Source of the DNA: Ancylobacter defluvii
Lineage (GTDB): Bacteria > Pseudomonadota > Alphaproteobacteria > Rhizobiales > Xanthobacteraceae
Direction of reading: 5' to 3'
Length of the DNA stretch: 64,000 bases
Assembly (NCBI RefSeq): GCF_018390605.1
Contig: NZ_JAHBGD010000024.1
Span: 434,001-498,000, forward strand
The position numbers were made by a program, and so were the translations under genes. The notes under the pieces are model-generated. The model was given only the letters and a program-made list of their open reading frames with translations, was not told the origin of the DNA and ran no database searches. Below are positions 1 through 8,213 of this stretch, piece by piece. Position 1 is the stretch's first letter; the number at the start of each line of letters is the position of its first letter.

Positions 1-1
1 C

Positions 2-367
2 TGCCAGGGCGGGCGGGCGCATGTGCTCGGCATCAACCGCCAGCATGTGGAGATTGTGGAGGGACGCTTCGGCTTCCACGGCGTCACCGTCGGCATCCGT
101 CCGCCGGCTGCGCGTGAGACCGGGATGGCGCAGGCGATCCACACCGCACTTCCGGGCTTGCATGGGCTGGTCGGCGTCGATTATCTGGCGACGCCCGCCG
201 GGCCGGTGGTGGTCGAGGTCAATCCGCGGCTGACCACCTCCTATGCCGGGCTGCGGCGGGCGCTCGGTGTCAACGTCCTCGCCTTCGTCGCCGATCTCAT
301 CCGCGACGGCGCGGTGCCGGAGCTGCCGCATCTTCCCCTGCCCACCCCGGTTGAGGTGCTTGTGTGA
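2..367 (+). CDS. ATP-grasp protein, C-terminal part (MfnD-like, tyramine-glutamate ligase type)
   Basis: The gene begins before the window; the open frame runs from base 2. The visible 121 residues are the C-terminal half of an ATP-grasp fold, with the metal/ATP-binding stretch VEVNPRLTTSYAGL near residues 70-83 of the visible part. The stop overlaps the next start as GTGA, so the two genes are translationally coupled. ATP-grasp proteins beside an MfnF-like gene in methylotrophs resemble archaeal MfnD, which joins glutamate to tyramine in methanofuran synthesis. The exact substrate is inferred from context, not from the sequence. Confidence 0.75.
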   Translation, partial: CQGGRAHVLGINRQHVEIVEGRFGFHGVTVGIRPPAARETGMAQAIHTALPGLHGLVGVDYLATPAGPVVVEVNPRLTTSYAGLRRALGVNVLAFVADLIRDGAVPELPHLPLPTPVEVLV

Positions 368-1407
368 CGACGATTTCGCGTTTGGGCTGGGATGTCGGCG
401 GCGCCCATGTGAAGCTGGCCGCCTTCGGCGAGGACGGCCGGCTCGCCGCCGTGCGCATCGCCCCCTGCCCGGTCTGGAAGGGCGCGCACCACCTGGGCGA
501 GGCGCTGCGCACGTTACGGGCCGAATTCCCGCCCGCCGCCGCTTCCGCCGTCACCATGACCGCCGAGGTCGCCGATCTGTGGCCGGATCGCCATGCCGGC
601 GTGGTCGGCACCGCGGCCCTGCTGATCGAGGAACTCGGCAGCGCGCCGCTGGCGCTGTTCGCCGGGCCGGAGGGCTTCGTGCCGGCCGACGAGGCCGCGG
701 CTCATTCGGCGACCATCGGCTCGGCAAACTGGTATGCCACCGCGGCGGTGCTGGCGCATCTGCTGCCCGCCGGCGTGCTGGTCGATATCGGTTCCACCAC
801 CGCCGATCTCATCGCCTTCGGCGACGGCCGGGTGCAGGCACGCGGCTTCACCGACGCCGAACGGCTCGCCAGCAGCGAACTGCTCTATACCGGCGTGGTC
901 CGCACACCGGCGATGGCGCTCGCCGAGCGGGCCCCCTTCGCCGGCCGCTTCGTGCCGCTGATGGCGGAACTCTACGCCACCACCGCCGACATCTACCGGC
1001 TGCTCGATCTCCTGCCCGACGATACCGACCTGCACCCGGCCGCCGATGGTGGCGACAAGACCGCCGAGGCCAGCGCCCGCCGGCTGCTGCGCATGGTCGG
1101 CGAGGACCTCACCCCCGCAAACCAGCCGCGCGTGCGCCGCCTCGCCTATCATCTGGGGCAGCAGCAGCTGCACCGCCTTGCCGGCGCGCTCGATGCGGTG
1201 GCCTCGGCACGGGACGACGATGTCGGCCTGGTGGTCGGCGCCGGCATCGGCCGCTTCCTGTCGCGCCAGCTCGCCGAGCGGCGCGGTGCCGCCTATCTCG
1301 ATCTCGCCGACGTCCTCACCGACGATCCCAAGCTGGCCGGCCCGGCGGCCGACTGCGCGCCGGCGGTGGCGGTCGGCCTGTTATCTGCCGCCCTGGCCCA
1401 GGGCTAA
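364..1407 (+). CDS. H4MPT-linked C1-transfer pathway protein, MfnF-like (hydantoinase/oxoprolinase family)
   Basis: This 347-residue protein belongs to the ASKHA-type family that includes MfnF, which joins the furan and glutamyl-tyramine halves of methanofuran in archaea. The N-terminal phosphate-binding loop WDVGGAHVKLA (residues 9-19) and a second loop GSTTADLI (near residue 142) are visible. It starts with GTG at 364, overlapping the stop of the ATP-grasp gene by GTGA, and folB follows after 27 bases. In methylotrophic bacteria these genes supply the cofactor for tetrahydromethanopterin/methanofuran formaldehyde oxidation. Family membership is secure; the biochemical step is inferred. Confidence 0.85.
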   Translation: MTTISRLGWDVGGAHVKLAAFGEDGRLAAVRIAPCPVWKGAHHLGEALRTLRAEFPPAAASAVTMTAEVADLWPDRHAGVVGTAALLIEELGSAPLALFAGPEGFVPADEAAAHSATIGSANWYATAAVLAHLLPAGVLVDIGSTTADLIAFGDGRVQARGFTDAERLASSELLYTGVVRTPAMALAERAPFAGRFVPLMAELYATTADIYRLLDLLPDDTDLHPAADGGDKTAEASARRLLRMVGEDLTPANQPRVRRLAYHLGQQQLHRLAGALDAVASARDDDVGLVVGAGIGRFLSRQLAERRGAAYLDLADVLTDDPKLAGPAADCAPAVAVGLLSAALAQG

Positions 1408-1434
1408 CGCATAAAAACAACCGGGAGCGCCTTC

Positions 1435-1800
1435 ATGTCCGACCGAATCTTCCTGCGCGGCATCGAGCTGCACGCCTATCACGGCCTCTATGAGGAGGAG
1501 GCCCGGCTCGGGCAGCGCTTCGTGATCGACGTCGACTGGTGGCTCGACGCCCACGCCGCCGCCGAGCACGACGATTATGGCGAGACCGTCGGCTACGAGA
1601 AGGTGTTCGAGACCGTGCACGCCGTGTCGTCCGGGCACCGCTTCCACATTCTCGAAGCCTTTGCCGAGGCGATCGCCGCCGAGATCCTGCGCCGCTACGC
1701 CCGCGTCGAACGGGTGCGGGTCGAGCTGCACAAGCCGCACGCCCCGATCCCCGGCGTGCTGCGCGACGTCGGGGTCGAGATCGTCCGTCAACGCAACTGA
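1435..1800 (+). CDS. folB: Dihydroneopterin aldolase FolB
   Basis: A 121-residue protein of normal FolB length. It cleaves 7,8-dihydroneopterin to 6-hydroxymethyl-dihydropterin and glycolaldehyde in the cytoplasm. The N-terminal LRGIELHAYHGLYEEE segment (residues 7-22) carries the conserved active-site glutamates, and ELHKPHAPIPG (residues 99-109) is the conserved C-terminal lysine/proline signature. A GGGAG ribosome site precedes the ATG. It is last in the MfnD-like/MfnF-like operon, so it probably serves pterin supply for the C1 cofactor as well as, or instead of, folate synthesis. Confidence 0.9.
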   Translation: MSDRIFLRGIELHAYHGLYEEEARLGQRFVIDVDWWLDAHAAAEHDDYGETVGYEKVFETVHAVSSGHRFHILEAFAEAIAAEILRRYARVERVRVELHKPHAPIPGVLRDVGVEIVRQRN

Positions 1801-1805
1801 ACGCT

Positions 1806-3047
1806 TCAGCGGCGCTTGATGCGGACCGGCACCGGCGCGCCGTAGCGCGGCGTAGTCCGGGTCGACGGCAGCAGGCTCGCGGGTTTTTCCTGCGCCCGTG
1901 CCAGCCGGGCGAAGCGGTCGCGCCACGGCACCTCGATCAGCCGGAAGCTCAGCGCCGCGAGCGCGACCACCAGTGCCACGACCAGCGCCAGCACGATGCC
2001 GGCACCGGCGGCACCGATGTCGTAGAGCTGCTTGCCGACGCCATCTATCACCACCTGATGGCGGAGATTGACGCCGGCCACATCGCCATAGGCCCACAGG
2101 CCGTAACTGACCGCCAGCACCAGCACCGGCATGTGGATGAGGTAGATAGAAAACGACCAGCGCCCGAGCGCCTGCAACGGTGCCAGCCGCATCAGCCGCG
2201 AGGCGAGGCCGCCTTCGCGCGCGAAGACCAGGATCGGCACCGCGAAGGCCAGCGGCGCCAGCACGCTCAGCGCGTGCGCCTTGTCGGGCCCCCGGCCGGC
2301 GGCAACGATGAATGCGGTGGCCAGAGCCAGCGAGGCCAGCTCGAGCAGGGTGGCGAAGGGCAGAGGCCGGCCGCGCAGCGCCGCATGCAGGTGATAGGCG
2401 CCGACGCCGGTGAAGAAGCCGGCGATGCAGCGTATATAGCCGAAATCAGCGGTGGAATTCATATAGGCCGGCGCGAAGACGACGATGATCGCCGCCGCCG
2501 CCGCCGCCAGGGCCGAGGACACCAGCAGCAGCTTGCGCCGGGCGACCAGCACCACCAGCGCGAACAGCAGATAGGTGTAGAATTCCGCGCCGATACTCCA
2601 GGCCGGCCCATTCCAGGCCGAGCCGTACAGCCCCATGGAATTGAGCAGGACCGCGTTGAGCAGCAACGCCTGCAACGAATAATTGCCGCTTCTGGCATCG
2701 ATCAGCAGCCGCTCGGGGTGATGGCCGGCGACGTTGATCGCCATCACGCCCAGCATCATGGCGAACAATATCGCCAGATGCAGCGGCCAAAGCCGGCCGA
2801 CACGGCGCAGCAGGAAGCCCGCAAACTGCCGCCGATCGCCGATGCGATCGCGATAGGCGTGGCAGACGACGAATCCGGACAGAACGAAGAAAAAATCGAC
2901 AAAAAGATATGAATTAAAAATAAATTCATTCTGCATAAACGGCGTGTTGACGATAAATATGAAGTGATAGACGACCACCATGACAGCGCAGACGCCGCGC
3001 CAGGAGTCGAGAACCTCGAATCTTTCGCCGGTTGCGGCAGCATGCAT
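1806..3047 (-). CDS. Acyltransferase 3 family membrane protein (OafA/YrhL type)
   Basis: A 413-residue polytopic membrane protein of the acyltransferase-3 family, which O-acylates sugars or other surface molecules using cytoplasmic acyl donors. The N-terminal LDSWRGVCAVMVVVYHF segment (residues 13-29) has the Arg and His of the family signature, and FFFVLSGFVVCHAYRDR (near residues 52-68) is the second conserved block. About ten hydrophobic helices follow. Bases 2880-2960 are markedly AT-rich compared with the rest of the window, hinting at a different origin for the 5' part. It converges with folB with only 5 bases between stops. The substrate cannot be told. Confidence 0.85.
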   Translation of the reverse strand: MHAAATGERFEVLDSWRGVCAVMVVVYHFIFIVNTPFMQNEFIFNSYLFVDFFFVLSGFVVCHAYRDRIGDRRQFAGFLLRRVGRLWPLHLAILFAMMLGVMAINVAGHHPERLLIDARSGNYSLQALLLNAVLLNSMGLYGSAWNGPAWSIGAEFYTYLLFALVVLVARRKLLLVSSALAAAAAAIIVVFAPAYMNSTADFGYIRCIAGFFTGVGAYHLHAALRGRPLPFATLLELASLALATAFIVAAGRGPDKAHALSVLAPLAFAVPILVFAREGGLASRLMRLAPLQALGRWSFSIYLIHMPVLVLAVSYGLWAYGDVAGVNLRHQVVIDGVGKQLYDIGAAGAGIVLALVVALVVALAALSFRLIEVPWRDRFARLARAQEKPASLLPSTRTTPRYGAPVPVRIKRR

Positions 3048-3238
3048 ATCGAATACCTCTCAGGTACATCCTGCCGCCAGACATTATCGACTCATGACTG
3101 TCGGCACTCCGCGGAATCGCTAACGACACAATGTGGCAAGAGTTCCGTTTTCAATTCGCGCTCTGGAGGGGTCGGGGGGACTTCCGGTCGTCGCCCCGAC
3201 GTTCTACAGCTTGCTCCTCGTGCATGCGGGAGTGAGCG

Positions 3239-5887
3239 ATGATGCGTGATTCCGACCCCAGCCCCGTTCGTCTCGCGGATTATCGGCCGCCGGACTGGCT
3301 GATCGATACCGTCGATCTCGACATCAGCCTCCACCCCACCGCCACGGTCATCCGCGCCCGGCTCGGCATGCGCCCCAACCCGGCGGGCCGCGAAGGATCG
3401 CCGATCGTGCTCGACGGCGACGAGCTGGTGCTGAAATCGCTGGCGCTCGACGGGGAGCGGCTGGCCGGCAACGCCTACAGCGTCACGCCGTCCTCGCTCA
3501 CCCTGCTGGCGCCGCCGCAGCGCCCGCTGGTGCTGGAGATCGAGACGCGGCTCGATCCCTCCGCCAACACCAAGCTGATGGGGCTCTATCGCTCCAGCGG
3601 CACCTACTGCACACAGTGCGAGGCCGAGGGATTCCGTCGCATCACCTATTTCCCGGACCGGCCAGACGTGCTGGCGGTCTACACCACCCGCATCGAGGCC
3701 GAGCGGGCCGAGGCGCCGGTGCTGCTCGGCAATGGCAACAAGGTCGAGGAGGGCGAGGTGCCCGGCACCAGCCGCCATTTCGCGGTGTGGCACGATCCGT
3801 GGCCGAAGCCCTGCTATCTGTTCGCGCTGGTCGGCGGGCGCCTTGACCGCGTCAGCGACCGCTTCGTCACCGCCACCGGGCGTGATGTCGAACTCGGCAT
3901 CTATGTCGAGCCCGGCAAGACCGCGCGGGCCGGCTACGCCATGGATGCGCTCAAGCGCTCCATGCGTTGGGACGAGAAAGCCTTCGGCTGCGAATACGAC
4001 CTCGACGTGTTCAACATCGTCGCCGTCGCTGATTTCAACATGGGCGCGATGGAGAATAAGGGCCTCAACGTCTTCAACGACAAATACGTGCTGGCAACCC
4101 CGGAAACCGCGACCGACAACGACTATGCCAGCATCGAGGGCATCATCGCCCACGAATATTTTCACAATTGGACCGGCAACCGCATCACCTGCCGCGACTG
4201 GTTCCAGCTGTGCCTGAAGGAAGGCCTCACCGTCTTCCGCGACCAGGAGTTCTCCTCCGACCAGCGCTCGCGGCCGGTGAAGCGCATCATCGACGTGCGG
4301 CTCCTGAAGGCCTACCAGTTCAGCGAGGATGCCGGTCCGCTGGCGCATCCGGTGCGGCCCAGCACCTATCGCGAGATCAACAATTTCTACACCGCTACCG
4401 TCTACGAGAAGGGCGCCGAGGTGGTGCGGATGCTGAAGACCCTGCTGGGTCCGGAAGGCTTCCGCAATGGCATGGACCTCTATTTCGAGCGCCATGACGG
4501 GCAGGCGGCGACCATCGAGGATTTCCTCGCCTGCTTCGCCGATGCCACCGGCACCGATCTCACCCATTTCGCCCTGTGGTACGCCCAGTCCGGCACCCCG
4601 CAGCTCACCGTGACCGGCGAGTGGAATCCGGCCGAGAACAGCTACCGGCTGGATGTCGAGCAGACCGTACCGCCGACGCCCGGCCAGCCGGACAAGCAGC
4701 CGATGCTCATCCCGCTCGCCATCGGCCTCGTCTCCCCCTCGGGAGAGGACCTGCCGCTCACCCTCGCCGACGGCACCTCGCCGGCGGGTGGCGTGCTGAC
4801 CATCGACAGCGCCCGGCAAAGCTTCGTGTTCCGCGACGTGGCGGAGCGCCCGGTGCCCTCGCTCAATCGCGGCTTCTCGGCGCCGGTGCGGCTCGCCAGC
4901 AACCTGTCGACCGACGACCTCGTCTTCCTCGCCCGCCACGACCACGACCCGTTCAACCGCTTCGAGGCGGTGCAGACCATCGCCTTCGCCTATCTCATCG
5001 AGGCGACGCAGGCGGTGACCTCCGGCCGCAACCTGCCCGGACCGGAGGCGCTGATCGCCGCCCTGGCGGCGAGCCTTGCCGATCCGGCGCTCGATCCGGC
5101 TTTTGTCGGCCAGGTGCTGACGATACCCTCGGAAGGCGACATCGCCCGCGAGATCGGCGGCGACGTCGATCCGGACGCGGTCTATGCCGCCCGGCGTAAC
5201 CTGCGCCGCGCCGTCGGCACCGCGCTCGCCGATCCTCTCGTCGGTGCCTTCGAGCGCTTCGCCGCTCCCGGCCCCTATTCTCCCGACGCCGCCTCGGCCG
5301 GCCGGCGCACGCTGCGCAACACCTGCCTCAGCCTGCTGGCGGAAGCGGGGGCCGGCGACGGCATCGCCCGCGCCCTCGGCCTGTACCGCGCCGCCGACAA
5401 CATGACCGATCGCCTGCAGGCGCTGATGACGCTGGTCCACTATGCTCCGGAGCATCGCGACGAGGCGTTGGGCGACTTTTACGAACGCTTCCGCGACGAT
5501 CCGCTGGTGATCGACAAGTGGTTCGGCATTCAGGCGCAGATCGCCGAGCCGGGGACGCTGGACCGGGTCCGGGAGCTGACCGGCCACCCCGCCTTCTCGA
5601 TGCGCAACCCGAACCGGGTGCGGGCGCTGATCGGCAGCTTCGCCACCGGCAACCCGACGCAGTTCAACCGTGCCGACGGCGCCGGCTTCGACTTCCTCAC
5701 CGACACGGTGCTTGGGCTCGACGGTGCCAACCCGCAGCTGGCGGCACGGCTGCTCGGGGCGTTCAAGAGCTGGCGGGTGCTGGAAGCGGGGCGGCGCGCA
5801 CAGGCGGAGGCGGCGCTGCGCCGCGTCGCCGGCACGCCCGGCCTGTCGCCGGACGTTACCGACATCGTCACCCGCTCGCTGGCGTAG
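3239..5887 (+). CDS. pepN: Aminopeptidase N (M1 family zinc metallopeptidase)
   Basis: An 882-residue protein of full PepN length that removes N-terminal residues from peptides in the cytoplasm. The exopeptidase motif GAMEN lies at residues 269-273 and the zinc site HEYFH at 305-309, with the third ligand E328 in LCLKEGLT, the spacing expected for M1 enzymes. The N-terminal beta domain, central catalytic domain, DUF3458 Ig-like domain (near 450-550) and C-terminal helical superhelix are all present. ATG at 3239 and ATG at 3242 are both possible starts. Expression is monocistronic as far as can be seen. Confidence 0.95.
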   Translation: MMRDSDPSPVRLADYRPPDWLIDTVDLDISLHPTATVIRARLGMRPNPAGREGSPIVLDGDELVLKSLALDGERLAGNAYSVTPSSLTLLAPPQRPLVLEIETRLDPSANTKLMGLYRSSGTYCTQCEAEGFRRITYFPDRPDVLAVYTTRIEAERAEAPVLLGNGNKVEEGEVPGTSRHFAVWHDPWPKPCYLFALVGGRLDRVSDRFVTATGRDVELGIYVEPGKTARAGYAMDALKRSMRWDEKAFGCEYDLDVFNIVAVADFNMGAMENKGLNVFNDKYVLATPETATDNDYASIEGIIAHEYFHNWTGNRITCRDWFQLCLKEGLTVFRDQEFSSDQRSRPVKRIIDVRLLKAYQFSEDAGPLAHPVRPSTYREINNFYTATVYEKGAEVVRMLKTLLGPEGFRNGMDLYFERHDGQAATIEDFLACFADATGTDLTHFALWYAQSGTPQLTVTGEWNPAENSYRLDVEQTVPPTPGQPDKQPMLIPLAIGLVSPSGEDLPLTLADGTSPAGGVLTIDSARQSFVFRDVAERPVPSLNRGFSAPVRLASNLSTDDLVFLARHDHDPFNRFEAVQTIAFAYLIEATQAVTSGRNLPGPEALIAALAASLADPALDPAFVGQVLTIPSEGDIAREIGGDVDPDAVYAARRNLRRAVGTALADPLVGAFERFAAPGPYSPDAASAGRRTLRNTCLSLLAEAGAGDGIARALGLYRAADNMTDRLQALMTLVHYAPEHRDEALGDFYERFRDDPLVIDKWFGIQAQIAEPGTLDRVRELTGHPAFSMRNPNRVRALIGSFATGNPTQFNRADGAGFDFLTDTVLGLDGANPQLAARLLGAFKSWRVLEAGRRAQAEAALRRVAGTPGLSPDVTDIVTRSLA

Positions 5888-5960
5888 GGTCGGGCCGAAG
5901 GGCCGCCCCGGCCGAACTTCTCCCCGCGCGCGAGGACGCAGTCGTGATAGTGTCCTCACA

Positions 5961-7394
5961 ATGCAGCAGGGGAAACCGTCGGCCATCATGGGCGAGAGGA
6001 CATCCGACGCGTTCGAGCCCCTTCCCACGCCGGTCACCGGGCCGGCCTATGAGTTGGCGCCGGTCGGGCTCTGCACCCTTGATCCCCAGCACCGGATCCT
6101 CGCCTGCAACCGGCGCTTCCGCAGCCTGATCGCGGCGGCGGAAGCCGAACCCGTCGGCGCCGCTCTCGGCGCGTGGCTGCCGGGCGCCGATGCACTGCTC
6201 GATCGTCTCGCCGAGCCCGCCGCGGCGGGAGAGACCGATCTGGCGATCGAACGCGACGGCCGGCGGCATATCCTGCGCCTCGCCGCCACCCGTCTCGACG
6301 ACGGCGTGTCATTGGCGGTTACCGACGTGACCGCCATGGTCGAGGTGCAGGAGGCCCTGCACCGCGCCGTCGAGCGGTCGAGCTTCGCGCTGGATAGTGC
6401 CGGCCAATGGGTCTGGGACTACGACATCGTCGCCAATCGCGTCTGGCGCTCGCAGCAGTGGAAGCGGGCGCTCGGCTACGCGCCAGGTGAACTCGCCGAT
6501 CAGGACGAGCCCTGGCGCATCGTGCATCCGTCCGACCGCAAGACGGTGCAGGCGGCGATGGCGCAGATCCACGCCGGCACGCGCAGCGACTTCGCGGCCA
6601 CCTACCGGCTGCGCCACAAGGATGGCAGCTGGCGCTTCATCCTCAGCCGCGGCAAGGTCGTCGCCCATACGCCGGAAGGCCGTCCGGCCCGCATGCTGGC
6701 CACCAGCGTCGACATCACCCCGCAGAAGGAGGTGGAGCGCGAACTGGAGGCCACCATCCGCCAGCGCCGGGCGCTCGAACACGATCTGATCGTCGCCAAT
6801 CGCCGCCTGCGGCTGCTGGCGGAGATCGATAGCCTCACCGAGCTGCCGAACCGCCGAAAGTTCGACAAATGCCTCGAACGCGAATTCCGGCGCACCCGGC
6901 GCGAGCGGCCCAGCATCGCGCTCGCGATGATCGACGTCGATTATTTCAAGTCGTTCAACGACCTGTACGGACATCAAGCCGGCGACGACTGCCTGCGTGC
7001 CGTGGCCGAGGCGCTCCAGCAGGTGGTCCGCCCCTCGCGGGACATCGTCACCCGCTATGGCGGCGAGGAGTTCGCCGCGATCTTCGTCGACATCGACGCC
7101 GCCGACGCTCTCTCCATCGCCCGGCGCATGGCCGAAGCGGTCGCCCGGCTCGCGGTTCTCCACCGCGGCAGTCCGTTCGGCGTGGTGACGATCTGCATCG
7201 GCCTGACGCTGTTCAGCTTTGGCCAGCAGCGCCGGCTGCGCACGCCCCATCAGCTGGTGCAGGCCGCCGACCGGGCCCTCTATGCCGCCAAGGAGGCCGG
7301 CCGCGACCAGATCGCCCTTGCCAGCCCGCTGGAGGACGGCCGTTTCGAGACCCGGCTCATCGGGCGCGACGCCAGCGCCGCGCCCGTCGGCTGA
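5961..7394 (+). CDS. PAS-PAS-GGDEF diguanylate cyclase
   Basis: A 477-residue cytosolic signalling protein without membrane segments. An N-terminal PAS-like region (residues about 20-115) is followed by a PAS/PAC domain with the WDYDIVANRVWRS and HKDGSWRF blocks (about 140-255). A short coiled linker leads to a GGDEF domain. The active-site motif is GGEEF at residues 367-371, preceded by DVDYFKSFND, so the enzyme should make cyclic di-GMP from GTP. The RxxD product-inhibition site that normally lies five residues before the motif is not present. The start is the first in-frame ATG after pepN; ATG at 5988 is an alternative. Confidence 0.88.
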   Translation: MQQGKPSAIMGERTSDAFEPLPTPVTGPAYELAPVGLCTLDPQHRILACNRRFRSLIAAAEAEPVGAALGAWLPGADALLDRLAEPAAAGETDLAIERDGRRHILRLAATRLDDGVSLAVTDVTAMVEVQEALHRAVERSSFALDSAGQWVWDYDIVANRVWRSQQWKRALGYAPGELADQDEPWRIVHPSDRKTVQAAMAQIHAGTRSDFAATYRLRHKDGSWRFILSRGKVVAHTPEGRPARMLATSVDITPQKEVERELEATIRQRRALEHDLIVANRRLRLLAEIDSLTELPNRRKFDKCLEREFRRTRRERPSIALAMIDVDYFKSFNDLYGHQAGDDCLRAVAEALQQVVRPSRDIVTRYGGEEFAAIFVDIDAADALSIARRMAEAVARLAVLHRGSPFGVVTICIGLTLFSFGQQRRLRTPHQLVQAADRALYAAKEAGRDQIALASPLEDGRFETRLIGRDASAAPVG

Positions 7395-7400
7395 TCGGCG

Positions 7401-7940
7401 TCAGTAGTCCACCACGCCATCCAGCGCGTAGTGCTTGATCGTCTTGCGGTTGGCGATCAGCTCATCCGCCGTCGGCTTGCCGGTGAGGGCGCGCTCGATG
7501 GCGATCTTCATCGCCTCGTAATTGGTGCGGTAGAGATCCTTCTGATCGAGGTTCGGATCCTCCGGGCAGCGGGGATCGAGCCACACCATCACGATCATGC
7601 ACAGCTCGTCGGCCTGATCCTTCGGCAGGATGCCCTCGGCCAGCGTGTCGACGATGGCGTCGCCGATCGCCGCCTGTACCACGCCGCCCAGCAGCTCGAC
7701 ATAAGCAGCCGAGGGAATGGTGACCTTGGAGGTCATCATCGTCGCCGGCCGCACCATCTGGTTGAGGTCGCGGATGACGAACATGCGGGTGTGGCCCGCC
7801 GCCTGGCCCATCATGGAGGCGAAGGCGTGGCCGGCGGGGCCGCGAACCGAGCCGATGAGGATCTCCGGCATGGCGTCGGTGAACTGGCCGTCGGCAGCGA
7901 GAACCGTCGCTTCGCCGGTGCGGAACCATATATCGGTCAT
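7401..7940 (-). CDS. Formaldehyde-activating enzyme (Fae) paralogue
   Basis: A 179-residue protein of the Fae family. True Fae condenses formaldehyde with tetrahydromethanopterin to methylene-H4MPT. Conserved Fae blocks are GEATVLAADG, ILIGSVRGPAGHAF, SKVTI, AEGILPKDQADEL and NYEAMKIAIERAL. The catalytic histidine that precedes the first glycine-rich block in true Fae appears replaced by Met24 (AMPEILIG), so this may be a non-canonical Fae2/Fae3-type protein. GGGAG eight bases before the ATG fixes the start. It stands alone, convergent with the cyclase gene, 5.6 kb from the MfnF-like gene. Confidence 0.88.
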   Translation of the reverse strand: MTDIWFRTGEATVLAADGQFTDAMPEILIGSVRGPAGHAFASMMGQAAGHTRMFVIRDLNQMVRPATMMTSKVTIPSAAYVELLGGVVQAAIGDAIVDTLAEGILPKDQADELCMIVMVWLDPRCPEDPNLDQKDLYRTNYEAMKIAIERALTGKPTADELIANRKTIKHYALDGVVDY

Positions 7941-8041
7941 GATTTTCTCCCTTCTGGGGCATTCTGCGGAGCGGCAATAGCATCCCGATCGGACCAGCGT
8001 CCATGCGGCTGATGCGCCATCCCGGCGTAACTGTCTGACAC

Positions 8042-8149
8042 GACTCGACTTGAGCCGAGCTCCACCCCTCAAAGTTGCTGAATCGTTAACTTGACTCCCA
8101 GAGACTCTGGACAGGAAGGGGCCGTTTCGATTCAAATCATCGGTGATTC
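8042..8149. promoter_or_regulatory. Cluster of six GANTC (CcrM-type) methylation sites upstream of the PleC/PdhS-like kinase
   Basis: GANTC occurs at 8042-8046, 8080-8084, 8093-8097, 8103-8107, 8129-8133 and 8145-8149. Chance predicts about one per 300 bases at this GC content. A TTGC-N7-TTAAC sequence at 8075-8090 resembles a degenerate CtrA box. GANTC is the target of CcrM, and methylated GANTC promoters are read by GcrA in related bacteria. The regulatory role is inferred. Confidence 0.45.
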
Positions 8150-8213
8150 GGCGGGCTGGGATGGTCGCGCCGGGCACTGGGATCAGGGCAAGAGTGATTG
8201 GGGGAGACCGGCG

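Noticed and set aside
3092-6037. A 981-codon open frame antisense to pepN
   Set aside because: High-GC antisense openness; the low-complexity translation has no recognisable family, while pepN on the other strand has full catalytic motifs.
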